From NCBI RefSeq assembly GCF_000720475.1, contig NZ_JOAP01000037.1, positions 6,858 through 70,857 on the forward strand: a stretch of 64,000 nucleotides of DNA, in the 5' to 3' direction. The notes below the pieces were generated by a model. It ran no database searches, was not told the origin of the DNA, and saw nothing but the letters and a program-made list of their open reading frames with translations. This document shows positions 43,324 through 52,033 of this stretch, in pieces. The translations under genes were made by a program, and so were the position numbers. The stretch is from Streptomyces aureocirculatus. Its GTDB lineage: Bacteria > Actinomycetota > Actinomycetes > Streptomycetales > Streptomycetaceae. Position 1 is the stretch's first letter; each line of letters opens with the position of its first letter.

Positions 43324-44655
43324 ATGATCCCGAACCAGTGGTATCCGATTCTGCGGACCGAAGACATCAAACAGGACGCGCCCACCGGCGTGCGCCGCCT
43401 CGGCGAGGAACTCGTGCTCTGGCGCGACCTCGACGGCAAGCTGGTGTGCCAGTCGGCGCGCTGCCCGCACAAGGGCGCGAACCTCGCCGACGGGCGTCTG
43501 GTGGGCAACTCGATCGCGTGCCCCTACCACGGCTTCCGGTTCAACACCGAGGGCACCTGCCGGCACGTCCCCGCGCTCGGCGCGGACGGCCGCATCCCCG
43601 CGTCCCTGAAGATCGACACCTACGAGGTGCGTGAACAGCACGACCTGGTGTGGCTGTGGTGGGGCGACAAGCGTGAGGTCCTGCCGGACATCGCGCTCGC
43701 GCGCGAACTCGCGGAGCACCCGCGGCCGTACGAGACGATCACCTTCAGCCGCCCGGTGCACTACACGCGCTACATCGAGAGCCTGCTCGAGTTCTACCAC
43801 GTGACGTTCGTGCACCGCGATCACTGGGCGAACATCATCGACTACACCTTCATGTACGGCAGTTGGCGCAAGCTCTGGCTGGACGGCCGGGAGCGCTACA
43901 TCGCCGCCAACAAGATCGTGAACCATCGCGTGGACGTCGAGGGCACGATCATCCGCAACACCTTCGACCAGTGCGAGGAGGGCAACCCCTCCAACACCTG
44001 GCACTTCGACCTCATCTACCAGGCGCCGTGCATGACCCACGTACGGCAGGGGCTCCTGGAGGTCACGACCTGGCTCGTGCCCATCGACGAGCACAACACC
44101 CAGGCGATCATGCGGCTCTACGAGTATCCGCTGCTCAAGGCGATGGTGCCGGTCAAGCAGTTGCGGCCGCCGATCCTGCGGTTGTCGCTGATGATGGAGC
44201 AGTACGTCCAGGACCGGCAGGACAACGACATCATGGCGCGGCAGGAACCGAAGGTCAGCGAGCGCGGCGTGAACAAGTTCATCGCCGTGGACGAGCTGAA
44301 CGCCAAGTTCCTGCAGATGCGGGACCGGTTGAAGGCGGAGGCACGCGCGGCGGCTGAGGCGTCCGCGGCGGCGGAGACGCCTGTGGTGCCGGTGGCGTCC
44401 GGGAAGCAGCCGGGGGCGGCGGCCGCGGGTCCGGCCGCGGTCCAGGACCAGGAGGCGGCGCCCGCTCCGGCCCGCGCCCACGGCGGCGCCGACGGAAGCA
44501 CCAAGGGCAGCACCGGCGCAAGCGCCGACGGAAGCACCAACGGGAACGGCAAGGCGCCCGGCAGCAGCAACGGCAGCAGCAACGGCAATGGCAGCGGTGA
44601 CCGGCGGACCAGGAAGGGGGCCCGTGCGGGCGGGTTGAGCAAGACCGCGCCCTGA
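43324..44655 (+). CDS. redG: RedG-like Rieske oxygenase, oxidative carbocyclase
   Basis: 443 residues from the ATG at 43324. The Rieske [2Fe-2S] cluster ligands are CPH in ARCPHKGANL and CPYH in ACPYHGFRF; the mononuclear iron histidines lie in LEFYHVTFVHRDHW. RedG enzymes close the alkyl chain onto a pyrrole carbon (streptorubin B in S. coelicolor, metacycloprodigiosin with McpG), so this strain should make a cyclic prodiginine; the ring type cannot be read. The last about 105 residues (from 339) are a low-complexity Ala, then Gly/Ser/Asn-rich tail, which is unusual. Last gene of the operon. Confidence 0.93.
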   Translation: MIPNQWYPILRTEDIKQDAPTGVRRLGEELVLWRDLDGKLVCQSARCPHKGANLADGRLVGNSIACPYHGFRFNTEGTCRHVPALGADGRIPASLKIDTYEVREQHDLVWLWWGDKREVLPDIALARELAEHPRPYETITFSRPVHYTRYIESLLEFYHVTFVHRDHWANIIDYTFMYGSWRKLWLDGRERYIAANKIVNHRVDVEGTIIRNTFDQCEEGNPSNTWHFDLIYQAPCMTHVRQGLLEVTTWLVPIDEHNTQAIMRLYEYPLLKAMVPVKQLRPPILRLSLMMEQYVQDRQDNDIMARQEPKVSERGVNKFIAVDELNAKFLQMRDRLKAEARAAAEASAAAETPVVPVASGKQPGAAAAGPAAVQDQEAAPAPARAHGGADGSTKGSTGASADGSTNGNGKAPGSSNGSSNGNGSGDRRTRKGARAGGLSKTAP

Positions 44656-44660
44656 CCCCG

Positions 44661-44695
44661 GTGCGCGTTCCGGCGCCACCCGCCGGAACGTGCGC
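44661..44695. terminator. bidirectional hairpin terminator between redG and ppx
   Basis: A 15-bp stem (GTGCGCGTTCCGGCG with two G-T pairs, 5-base loop CCACC, then CGCCGGAACGTGCGC) lies 6 bases after the redG stop and 10 bases after the end of the convergent ppx gene. Confidence 0.8.
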
Positions 44696-44704
44696 CGCGG
44701 GGCG

Positions 44705-45772
44705 TCAGCGCCTGGCCACCCGCAGCGCCACCGGTGGCGGCACGTCTGTGTCATCGGTGGCATCGATGGCATCGGTCGCGTCGGTGGCATCGGTGGCATC
44801 GGTGTCGTCGGTGGCATCGGTGAGCCGCGCGGTCAGGCCGGCCCACCACTGCGGCCCCTCCTCGATGTGGCGCAGCAGGATGCCCTCGCGCACCGCCCAG
44901 GGGCAGACCTCCGCCCTGTCGATGCCCATCAGCTTCATGGCCGTGTGCGCGACGACCGCGCCGGCCAGGCTCTGCGCCGCCCGTGGCGCCGAGATCCCCG
45001 GCAGTTGCGCGCGCTCGGACACCGGGAGGCGGGCGAGTCGCTCCGTCGACCGGCGCAGGGCCTCGCGCTCCAGGCTCCGGTGTACGAAGGGACCACGCCG
45101 TCCGGGGGCCTCGCCGGTCAGCCGCGCCAACTGCTGGCACGTGCGCGAGGTCGCGACCGCGGTGCGCGGGCCCTCCCAGCGGATCCGTGCCCCCACGTCC
45201 CGCATCTGGTGGCGCACCTTGCGCCGCATCGCCTTGATCGTCTGCGCGGACGGCGGGTCGTCGCCGGTGCGGAACTCATGGGTCAGCCGGTTCGCGCCGA
45301 GCGGCAGCGACACCGCGAAGTCCGGCAGGCGCCCCCGCCCGAAGGCCACCTCCAGCGAGCCCCCGCCGATGTCGAACAGGACCAGGGGCCCCGCCCGCCA
45401 GCCCAGCCAGCGCCGCGCGCCGAGGAAGGTCAGCTCGGCCTCCACCTCGCCGGGGAGCGTGCACAGGGCGACGCCGGTGCTCGCCCGCACCGCGCGCAGG
45501 ACCTCCAGACGGTTCGGCGCGTCACGCACCACGGCGGTCGCGAAGGCGAGCGGCAGCGCGGAACCCCAACGTCCAGCGGTCGACGCCGCGGCGTCGACCG
45601 CCCGTACGAGGAGGCGCACGGCCTCCTCGTCGAAAGGGGCGCCGGGTTCGACCCGGTCGCAGAGCCGCAGCTTCCACTTCTTCGTGTGCACGGGCAGCGG
45701 TGCCCCACCAGCGGCGTCCGCCACCACGAGGCGCACGGTGCGCGATCCCACATCCAGCACGCTCACTCGCAT
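44705..45772 (-). CDS. Ppx/GppA family phosphatase (exopolyphosphatase-like)
   Basis: 355 residues of the ASKHA fold. Phosphate-binding motifs are VLDVGSRTVRLVVAD at the N-terminus and LVLFDIGGGSLEVAFG at about residue 140. These enzymes hydrolyse polyphosphate or pppGpp. The C-terminus is a 25-residue Asp-Ala-Thr repeat (DATDDTDATDATDATDA) followed by a short basic end, which is not part of the family fold. Faces redG tail to tail, so it lies outside the prodiginine cluster. Confidence 0.9.
   Translation of the reverse strand: MRVSVLDVGSRTVRLVVADAAGGAPLPVHTKKWKLRLCDRVEPGAPFDEEAVRLLVRAVDAAASTAGRWGSALPLAFATAVVRDAPNRLEVLRAVRASTGVALCTLPGEVEAELTFLGARRWLGWRAGPLVLFDIGGGSLEVAFGRGRLPDFAVSLPLGANRLTHEFRTGDDPPSAQTIKAMRRKVRHQMRDVGARIRWEGPRTAVATSRTCQQLARLTGEAPGRRGPFVHRSLEREALRRSTERLARLPVSERAQLPGISAPRAAQSLAGAVVAHTAMKLMGIDRAEVCPWAVREGILLRHIEEGPQWWAGLTARLTDATDDTDATDATDATDAIDATDDTDVPPPVALRVARR
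44744..44818 (-). repeat. 9-bp repeat encoding (Asp-Ala-Thr)n in ppx
   Basis: About eight copies of a 9-bp unit (GGTGGCATC on the plus strand) at the 3' end of the gene, all in frame. Confidence 0.9.
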
Positions 45773-45840
45773 GACCCCTCAGTACCCAGGGCACGTCACG
45801 ACACGCCGCACACCGCGTACGCCTGACGTTTTCCTTTCCT

Positions 45841-46725
45841 TCAACTGGCCGTAACTTTTCGGTCACCTGCCGCTCCCGGGAGGCCCTGTGCGCGGCGGAT
45901 CACGATGTCGCCGAGCCCGGTGCGGGCGCGCACGTGCACGGTCTGGGCCCCCTGGCCGGGGCCGTCGACGGGGCCCAGGTCGTTGTGCACGGTGCCCGCC
46001 CGGGAGTTGACGTCGAGCCAGGCCGCGGTGCCCGGGTGGATGCCGATCTCCAGGTTGCCGGTCTGCGTCTGGAGGTCGACACGGCCCCGGGCGACCTCCT
46101 CTATGCGGATGTCGCCGCCTGCGGACTTCGAGGCGATGTCGGCGTACGCACGGCCCACGGAGACGTTGCCGTTGGCGACCTTCAACCGCAGTTCGCCGGA
46201 GATCCGGCCGACCCAGGTGTCGCCGTTGGAGTTCCTGATCTCCGCGGCGCCGTCGATCTCATGGACGCGCACCCGGCCGGAGCCGGTGGTGACCTCGGCG
46301 AAGCCGTCGATGTGGTTCACGGTGACGGCACCGCGCTCCGTGCGCAGGCGTACCGGCCCGGTCCTGTCGAGGCGGATGTCGCCGTCCAGGGTGTTCAGGG
46401 CGCAGGCGCCGAGGGGGCCTTCGCCGGTGAAGTCGCCGAGGGACGCGGTGCCGTTGAGCCGGGAGCCGCCGGGCAGCCGTACCTCGACGAGGACCGCGCC
46501 CGCGTCGCCGCGCCGCAGGCCGGGGTCGGGCGTCCGTACCGTGAGGCGGTTGCGTACGAAGTCGACGCGGGTGCCCTGCGCCGCCCGGACGTCGGCGTCG
46601 TTGTCCTTGTCGCGCGGGTGCACCTCGACGACGGTGATGGCGCGCCCGCCCGCGGTGATGTGGGCGACGCCGATGGCGACGTGGATCGTGGCGGTGATCG
46701 GCTCCGGGGTGTCGAACGTGGGCAA
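45841..46725 (-). CDS. DUF4097 family beta-strand repeat protein
   Basis: 294 residues if started at the TTG at 46725, which has GAGGAGGGG 3-11 bases upstream and gives the family's usual N-terminus PTFDTPEPITATI. The rest is a run of short beta strands (GDIRLDRTGPVRLRTERGAVTVNHIDGFAEVTTGSGRVRV) expected to form a right-handed beta-helix. The function is unknown. In many Streptomyces such genes sit beside a HicB-like gene and a DrrA/B-type ABC transporter (family knowledge); here the neighbours are an MMPL transporter and the hybrid gene at 49638. Confidence 0.85.
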   Translation of the reverse strand: MPTFDTPEPITATIHVAIGVAHITAGGRAITVVEVHPRDKDNDADVRAAQGTRVDFVRNRLTVRTPDPGLRRGDAGAVLVEVRLPGGSRLNGTASLGDFTGEGPLGACALNTLDGDIRLDRTGPVRLRTERGAVTVNHIDGFAEVTTGSGRVRVHEIDGAAEIRNSNGDTWVGRISGELRLKVANGNVSVGRAYADIASKSAGGDIRIEEVARGRVDLQTQTGNLEIGIHPGTAAWLDVNSRAGTVHNDLGPVDGPGQGAQTVHVRARTGLGDIVIRRAQGLPGAAGDRKVTAS

Positions 46726-46773
46726 GGTCCCCTCCTCGTGACTCTGCAGGGCGTCCCCGCCGAGGGGACATGA

Positions 46774-46881
46774 TGGGTCGGCGCCGCGACGGCCGACAGC
46801 GGATCGGCGCCGCGCGAGGGCGACAGCGGTTCCGGCGCCGCGCGAGGCCGACATCGGTTCCGGCGCCGCGCGAGGCCGACA
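46774..46881. repeat. four tandem 25-28 bp repeats between MMPL and DUF4097 genes
   Basis: Units end at 46798, 46825, 46853 and 46881; the last two 28-bp units differ at one base. The core GGCGCCGCGCGAGGCCGACA is shared. They lie in the 232-bp gap downstream of the MMPL gene. Confidence 0.88.
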
Positions 46882-46957
46882 TCGGGAGCGGGCCCCGCCG
46901 GCCGGTGAGGCCGGAGGAGCCCGCTGTGTGGACGCCCCGTGGGCGAAGGCGCCGCGG

Positions 46958-49213
46958 TCAGCCCCGGTACTGCGGTTCGCGCCGCCGCTGCCACGGCCGG
47001 GTCCGCTGCTGCGCGGCCAGGCGCCGGGACAGCTTCTCGCCCTCGACGTCCATGTTCGGGAGCAGCCAGTCGAGCCACTTCGGCAACCACCACGCCGACT
47101 TGCCGAGCAGGGCGAACAGCGCGGGCACAAGCGCCATCCGGACGATGAAGGCGTCGAAGAGCACCGCTACGGCGAGTCCGAAGCCGATCATCTTCACCAG
47201 GTCGTTCTCCTCCATGATGAAGCCGGAGAACACACTGATCATGATGATCGCGGCGGCGGTGACCACCCGGCCGCCGTACCGGAAGCCGGTGACGACCGCC
47301 TCGCGCGGCTCGGCGCCGTGCACGTACGCCTCGCGCATCCGCGTCACCAGGAACACCTCGTAGTCCATCGCGAGGCCGAACACCACACCGATCATGAAGA
47401 TCGGCATCGTGCTCATGATCGGGCTCGGCTGGTCCACGCCGAAGACGTCCGCGAGCCAGCCCCACTGGAAGACCGCCACCACGGCGCCGAGCGCGGCGGC
47501 CACCGAGAGCAGGAAGCCGAGGGCGGCCTTCAGGGGCACCAGGATCGAGCGGAAGACCAGCATCAGGAGCAGGAAGGCCAGGCCGACGACCGTGCCGAGG
47601 TAGGGCAGGAGCGCGTCGTCGAGGGTCTTCGAGAAGTCGATGAACAAGGCCGTCTGGCCGGTGAGCAGGATCTCCGGGCCGTGGTCGGCCTTGATGTCCT
47701 TCGCCATGCCGCGCAGGGACTTCACCAGGTTCTTGGTGTCGTCCTCGTCGGGGCCCGTGGTGGGCACCACGTTCACGATGGCGGTGTCGCCCGCCTTGTT
47801 GAGCACGGCGGGGCCGACGGACTCGACACCGGGTTCCTTCGCCATCTTCGAGCGCACGCCCGCGGACTCGCTCTTGGCGTCCTTGTCCTCGATGGTCACC
47901 ATCAGCGGGCCGTTGAAGCCCTTGCCGAAGGACTCCGACATCATGTCGTAGGCCTTGCGCTGGGTGGTGTCGGGAGCCATGGTGCCCTCGCCGGGCAGGC
48001 CGAGCTCCATGCTCGCGGCGGGTACGGCGACGGTGCCGAGGCCCACGACGGCCAGGAGGAGCACGCCGACCGGGTGGCGGAGCACGAAGCGCGCCCAGCG
48101 GGCACCGAGGTTGGGGCGCTGCAGCTTGGCGGCCCGCTTCTCGGCCTTGCGCTGCTTGCGCGCGGAGAGCGGCTTGCCCTTGTACCGCGCGCGGTCCTTG
48201 CGGGCGAGCACCTTGATGGGCGCGAAGCCGAGGAGCGCGGGCACGAGTGTCACGGCGATGAGGACGGCGACGGCGACGGTGCCCGCGGCCGCCATGCCCA
48301 TCTTGGTGAGCATCGGGATGTCCACCACGATCAGGCCGCCGAGGGCGATGATGACGGTGAGTCCGGCGAAGACGACGGCGCTGCCCGCGGTGCCCACGGC
48401 CCGGCCCGCGGCGTCATGGCGTTCACGGCCTTCGGCGATCTCGGACCGGTAGCGGGAGACGATGAACAGCGCGTAGTCGATGCCGACGGCGAGCCCGATC
48501 ATCATGGCCAGGGTCGTGGTCGTGGACGAGAGGCCGAGCGTGGAGCCGAGCGCGGTGATGCCGGAGATGCCGACGCCCACACCGACGAGCGCGGTGAGCA
48601 GCGGCATGCCCGCGGCGATCAGGGAGCCGAAGGTGAGCAGCAGGACGATCGCGGAGACGGCGATACCGACGGCTTCGGCGGAGCCGTTCATGGTCTGCTC
48701 CACCTTGACGGCGTCACCGCCGGCTTCGGCCTTCAGACCGCTCTTGCGCGCGTCGGCCAGCGTGTCGTCCAGGGCGTCGTGCGCCTTCTCGGACACCTTG
48801 GTCGCGATCACCTTGTAGGTGGCGGACACATAGACGGTCGACTTGTCCTTGCTGACGGCGGCGCCGCCCGCGTAGGGGTCGCTGACCTTGGCGACCTGGG
48901 GCGCCTTGCGCAGTTCGGCGACGACCCTGCCGACCTTGGCCTTGGCGCCGGAGTCGGTGATCTTTCCGTCGCCGGGCACCCGCAGCACCACGCGGGCCGT
49001 GGCGCCGTCGGCGCTCGCGTCCGGGAACTTGTCCTCCAGCAGGTCGTACGCCTTCTGCGACTCCGTGCCGGGCATCGAGAACGTGTCGGCGGGGGGTGCC
49101 GGGGCGGACGAGGCGGCGTAGCCCACACCGCCGAACACCAGCACCCACAGCAGAACCATCACGCCGCGTCGCCGGAAGGCGAAGCGGCCCAGTTTGTAGA
49201 GGAGGGTAGCCAC
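46958..49213 (-). CDS. MMPL/RND family transporter
   Basis: 751 residues from the GTG at 49213. Two repeated halves, each with a large extracytoplasmic domain and about six helices; one helix before the first loop, then VGIAVSAIVLLLTFGSLIAAGMP and MIGLAVGIDYALFIVSRYRSE, repeated as VFGLAMDYEVFLVTRMRE in the second half. These GLAxGxDY and GLAMDYE stretches hold the proton-relay residues. Substrates in this family are lipids or small hydrophobic molecules. The promoter region carries five 11-bp-spaced operator-like units (49297-49348), and the divergent gene on the other side carries three. Confidence 0.93.
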   Translation of the reverse strand: MATLLYKLGRFAFRRRGVMVLLWVLVFGGVGYAASSAPAPPADTFSMPGTESQKAYDLLEDKFPDASADGATARVVLRVPGDGKITDSGAKAKVGRVVAELRKAPQVAKVSDPYAGGAAVSKDKSTVYVSATYKVIATKVSEKAHDALDDTLADARKSGLKAEAGGDAVKVEQTMNGSAEAVGIAVSAIVLLLTFGSLIAAGMPLLTALVGVGVGISGITALGSTLGLSSTTTTLAMMIGLAVGIDYALFIVSRYRSEIAEGRERHDAAGRAVGTAGSAVVFAGLTVIIALGGLIVVDIPMLTKMGMAAAGTVAVAVLIAVTLVPALLGFAPIKVLARKDRARYKGKPLSARKQRKAEKRAAKLQRPNLGARWARFVLRHPVGVLLLAVVGLGTVAVPAASMELGLPGEGTMAPDTTQRKAYDMMSESFGKGFNGPLMVTIEDKDAKSESAGVRSKMAKEPGVESVGPAVLNKAGDTAIVNVVPTTGPDEDDTKNLVKSLRGMAKDIKADHGPEILLTGQTALFIDFSKTLDDALLPYLGTVVGLAFLLLMLVFRSILVPLKAALGFLLSVAAALGAVVAVFQWGWLADVFGVDQPSPIMSTMPIFMIGVVFGLAMDYEVFLVTRMREAYVHGAEPREAVVTGFRYGGRVVTAAAIIMISVFSGFIMEENDLVKMIGFGLAVAVLFDAFIVRMALVPALFALLGKSAWWLPKWLDWLLPNMDVEGEKLSRRLAAQQRTRPWQRRREPQYRG

Positions 49214-49296
49214 GGCGAGGAGGACTCCTGTCGGGTAGTCAGGAACGAGGGGACGGTCGTTGCTCCTGTACGGCGTACGACCCGCAGCGCAACTAT

Positions 49297-49348
49297 GGCA
49301 CCATCGTGGCACCACTGCAAGCCCACTTTGGCACAGCCAAGGCACCAA
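49297..49348. promoter_or_regulatory. 11-bp-phased operator array upstream of MMPL
   Basis: TGGCACCA at 49297 and 49308, weak CAAGCCCA at 49319, TGGCACAG at 49330, AGGCACCA at 49341: five registers of exactly 11 bp, 84-135 bases before the MMPL start. Confidence 0.8.
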
Positions 49349-49596
49349 CGCCGAAGGCGCGGTTCATGCGCCCAGCGTGCGCGCCGGGGAGCGCGACAGG
49401 ACGTCGCGCTCCATCCGCCCGAACCCGCCCCGCACATCGCCTCACCCACTCCAGGCCAGGGATTCAGCCCCGGTGGACCCGCCCGCTCCGGACCGCTGCG
49501 CCCTCCCGTGTACCCCCGCATCCACCCGGCCGCACGGTCGAATTCCGGCAAAAACAAGGAGGACCGGTATTCGGCCAGGCGTCCGGAGAACGTCCA

Positions 49597-49626
49597 TTGG
49601 CGCTTGAATGGCGCCATCTTTGTGCC
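49597..49626. promoter_or_regulatory. 11-bp-phased operator array upstream of the hybrid gene
   Basis: TGGCGCTT at 49597, TGGCGCCA at 49608 and TTGTGCCA at 49619, ending 11 bases before the ATG at 49638. Confidence 0.8.
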
Positions 49627-49637
49627 ATGATGACGTC

Positions 49638-50342
49638 ATGGACCTCACCCCGTACCTCGACGATCTCCGTCAGGAGCTCGCGGTCGCCGCGGACGCGGGC
49701 GGAGCCGAGACCCGGGCCCTCGCCCGGCAACTCACCGGCCCCCTGCAGTCCGCCGCCCGGCTCACCCTGCTCAACGCCCTGTGCGCCGCCATGGGCGAGG
49801 TCAATCGCGACCTCGCCCCGGTTTCGGTGGTCGTACAACTGCGGGGCCTCGACCCCGAGTTCGTGGTGACACCGCCGTCGTCCGCGCGGAACCACCCGGC
49901 GGGCGCGCGGAGCAGGGCGGCCTCCGACACGGCGGCTTCCGAAGCGGCGGCTTCCGAGGCGATGGCGTCCGAGGCGGTGGCGCCGGTGATCCCGCTGTCC
50001 GCCGCGGGGCCGTGCGGCGGCAGCATCCGGCTGCAGTTCGACACCGTCACCGGCATGGAGGAGGCCGCCGGGCTCTTCGACTGTGTGCGCGCCGACCATG
50101 AGGAACTCACCCTGCACCTGCCGAGCGACTGCAGCGTCGCGGACGTGCGGGCCGTGCTCGACGCCCTGGACGGTGCGGCGGTCGAGGCGGCCGCGATCAC
50201 GGTGCACCGGGCCACCCTCGACGACGTCTTCCACTCCCTCGTCGGCCCGCTCCGGCCGGACGACGGCCTCGGCTTCGGCAAGCCCGTGAAGGACCACAAG
50301 TCCCCCGGCCCCCGCAGGTCCCGCAGGCGCCCCACCGACTGA
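49638..50342 (+). CDS. hybrid protein: HicB-like regulator N-domain joined to a DrrA-type C-terminal domain
   Basis: 234 residues. Residues 1-80 match the N-terminal domain of the ribbon-helix-helix protein at 62746-63363 (about half the positions identical, ending RLRGLDP/FVVT in both). A SEAAASEAMASEAV low-complexity hinge follows. Instead of the DNA-binding helices, residues about 125-215 (SIRLQFDTVTGMEEAAGLF to TVHRATLDDVFHSLVG) look like the DUF4162 domain that ends DrrA-type drug-export ATPases. This looks like a fusion of two genes that are neighbours in other Streptomyces. No helix-turn-helix, ATPase motif or membrane segment is seen. Function unknown; it may modulate the paralog by forming mixed oligomers (inference). 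Confidence 0.72.
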   Translation: MDLTPYLDDLRQELAVAADAGGAETRALARQLTGPLQSAARLTLLNALCAAMGEVNRDLAPVSVVVQLRGLDPEFVVTPPSSARNHPAGARSRAASDTAASEAAASEAMASEAVAPVIPLSAAGPCGGSIRLQFDTVTGMEEAAGLFDCVRADHEELTLHLPSDCSVADVRAVLDALDGAAVEAAAITVHRATLDDVFHSLVGPLRPDDGLGFGKPVKDHKSPGPRRSRRRPTD

Positions 50343-50379
50343 ACGCCTGGTCGTACCGACGGCCCCCGGACCGTTTCCC

Positions 50380-51645
50380 CTACCGGCCGGTGCGCAGCGG
50401 CAACGAACGCGGCCCTGTCAGCTCCGGACTCCGCATCAGGACCGGCGGGTTGTCCGGATCCGCGCGCAGTTCCGGGTAGCGCTCCAGGAGGATGCCGAGG
50501 GCGACCCGGCCCTCGAGACGGGCGAGCGGCGCCCCCAGGCAGAAGTGGATGCCCCTGCCGAACGCGAGGTGCGGGTTGGGGTCGCGCTCCGGACGGAACT
50601 CCTGCGGGTCGGCGAAGACCCGCTCGTCACGGTTGGCCGCGCCGGCCCACACCGCGACCAACTGCCCCGCGCGCAGCGTCCGGTCGCCGAGCCGCACCTC
50701 CTTGGTGGTGACGCGGTGGAAGACCTGGAACGGCGTGAGAACACGCAGCGTCTCCTCGACGACGCCGGGCATCCGCGCGGGATCGCGCCGCAGTTGGTCC
50801 CGCTCGTGCGGGTGCGCCTCAAGGCAGAGGAGCGCGTTGCCGAGCATCATGGTCGTGGTGACGTGCCCGCCGACGAGCAGCAGTTGGGCCAGGTTGCCGA
50901 TCTCGGGGCCGGTCAGCCGCTCGCCGTCGACCTCGGCCAGGACCAGGTGGGTGAGCAGATCCTGTTGTGGGCGGCTCCTGCGCTCCTCGGCGTACCCGGC
51001 GAAGTACTCGCTCATCCGGCGCGACAGATCGAAGACGGCCGCGGCGGATTCGGTGGTCAGCGCGTCGGAGACGGAGGCGTGGTCGCGGGGGATCATGGCG
51101 TCGCTCCACTGCCGGAACAGGGCGTGGTCGCTGCTCGGCACGCCGAGCAGTTCGGCGATCACCGTCACCGGCAGCGGATGGGCGACGTCGTCGACGAGTT
51201 CCAGGGTGCCGGTGCCGCGTTCGTCGGCGCGGTCGAGCAGTTCATGGGTGAGCGTGGCGATCTGCGGCGCGAGCGCGGCCACGAGCCGCGGCGTGAAGGC
51301 CCGGCTGACGAGGCGCCGCAGCTTGCGGTGGTCGGGCGGGTCCATCTGCGTGAGCAGGCCGCTCTTCTCGTACTCCGGCGTCTCGGGTACGAGCACCGGC
51401 ACCGTGTCCGACGAGTAGGCACCGGGGTTCGAGAGGACCTCGACGCTCTCGGGGTGGCCGTAGACGTTCCAGACTCCGATCTCGCCGTCGCCGTCGAACT
51501 CGACGGGCCGCTCCGCGGGAGTGCCGCGGAGCCAGAAGTGCTCCTTGGGGGCCTCCCATACGTCGACCAGCGTGGTGAGGGGTGGCGTGAGGGGCGGTGT
51601 GGGCGGCGTCGACGGTGACGAAGGGTTCAGTGACTGGTAAGTCAC
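50380..51645 (-). CDS. cytochrome P450
   Basis: 421 residues from the GTG at 51645 (AGGTGA upstream). Heme-binding motif FGRGIHFCLGAPLARLEG with the thiolate cysteine, ExxR in EETLRV, and the I-helix LLLVGGHVTTTMMLGNAL. The I-helix normally has AGxE/DTT; here the acidic residue is Val, so the proton-delivery acid is missing. The N-terminus is Pro/Thr-rich (PPTPPLTPPLTT). It may hydroxylate a carrier-bound or free intermediate of the adjacent ornithine/piperazate genes, but no ferredoxin gene is present and its substrate is unknown. Confidence 0.92.
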   Translation of the reverse strand: MTYQSLNPSSPSTPPTPPLTPPLTTLVDVWEAPKEHFWLRGTPAERPVEFDGDGEIGVWNVYGHPESVEVLSNPGAYSSDTVPVLVPETPEYEKSGLLTQMDPPDHRKLRRLVSRAFTPRLVAALAPQIATLTHELLDRADERGTGTLELVDDVAHPLPVTVIAELLGVPSSDHALFRQWSDAMIPRDHASVSDALTTESAAAVFDLSRRMSEYFAGYAEERRSRPQQDLLTHLVLAEVDGERLTGPEIGNLAQLLLVGGHVTTTMMLGNALLCLEAHPHERDQLRRDPARMPGVVEETLRVLTPFQVFHRVTTKEVRLGDRTLRAGQLVAVWAGAANRDERVFADPQEFRPERDPNPHLAFGRGIHFCLGAPLARLEGRVALGILLERYPELRADPDNPPVLMRSPELTGPRSLPLRTGR

Positions 51646-51909
51646 GATATTTCACCTGTTTCAGGGTGTGCGGGAGTACGCCCGTACGGTCGGGACCGTA
51701 CGGTGCCGGGGCTGCGCGAGAACCGCGCGAGAGCTGCGCGAGGGTTACGGGAGCCGCGTGCGGGGATGCCGGGCGGTCACGCCGGAGGGCGGCGGAGGGC
51801 GGCGGCGAAGACGCGGGGGTCGGGCGCCTGGATCAGGCGCCGCGTATGCCGGTGCGGAGGCACGCGGGCGGCGTGTGGCGGAGACGGCCGGACTGCGGCA
51901 CGGATTCCA

Positions 51910-51939
51910 TGACGCCACCATGGCATCACGATGGCGCCA
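51910..51939. promoter_or_regulatory. 11-bp-phased operator array upstream of the P450 gene
   Basis: TGACGCCA at 51910, TGGCATCA at 51921 and TGGCGCCA at 51932. It lies 265-294 bases upstream of the P450 start, the only gene it could control in either direction without crossing a terminator. Confidence 0.75.
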
Positions 51940-52007
51940 TTGCAAACCGGCACGGCTCACTCCGGCACCGTCACCGGGTTCAGCCGTGGGCCGGAGCACA
52001 CGACAAA

Positions 52008-52033
52008 GGCCGTCCACCCTTGTGTGGACGGCC
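52008..52033 (-). terminator. terminator after the argJ-argB-argD operon
   Basis: 10-bp perfect stem GGCCGTCCAC, six-base loop CCTTGT, then GTGGACGGCC; 60 bases past the argD stop. Confidence 0.8.

Larger units (their letters stand above)
49214..49637. other. divergent promoter region, MMPL / hybrid gene
   Basis: 424 bp without a gene. Both ends carry arrays of TGGCxCCA-like 8-mers at 11-bp spacing, one near each start; the middle is plain GC-rich sequence. Confidence 0.7.
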
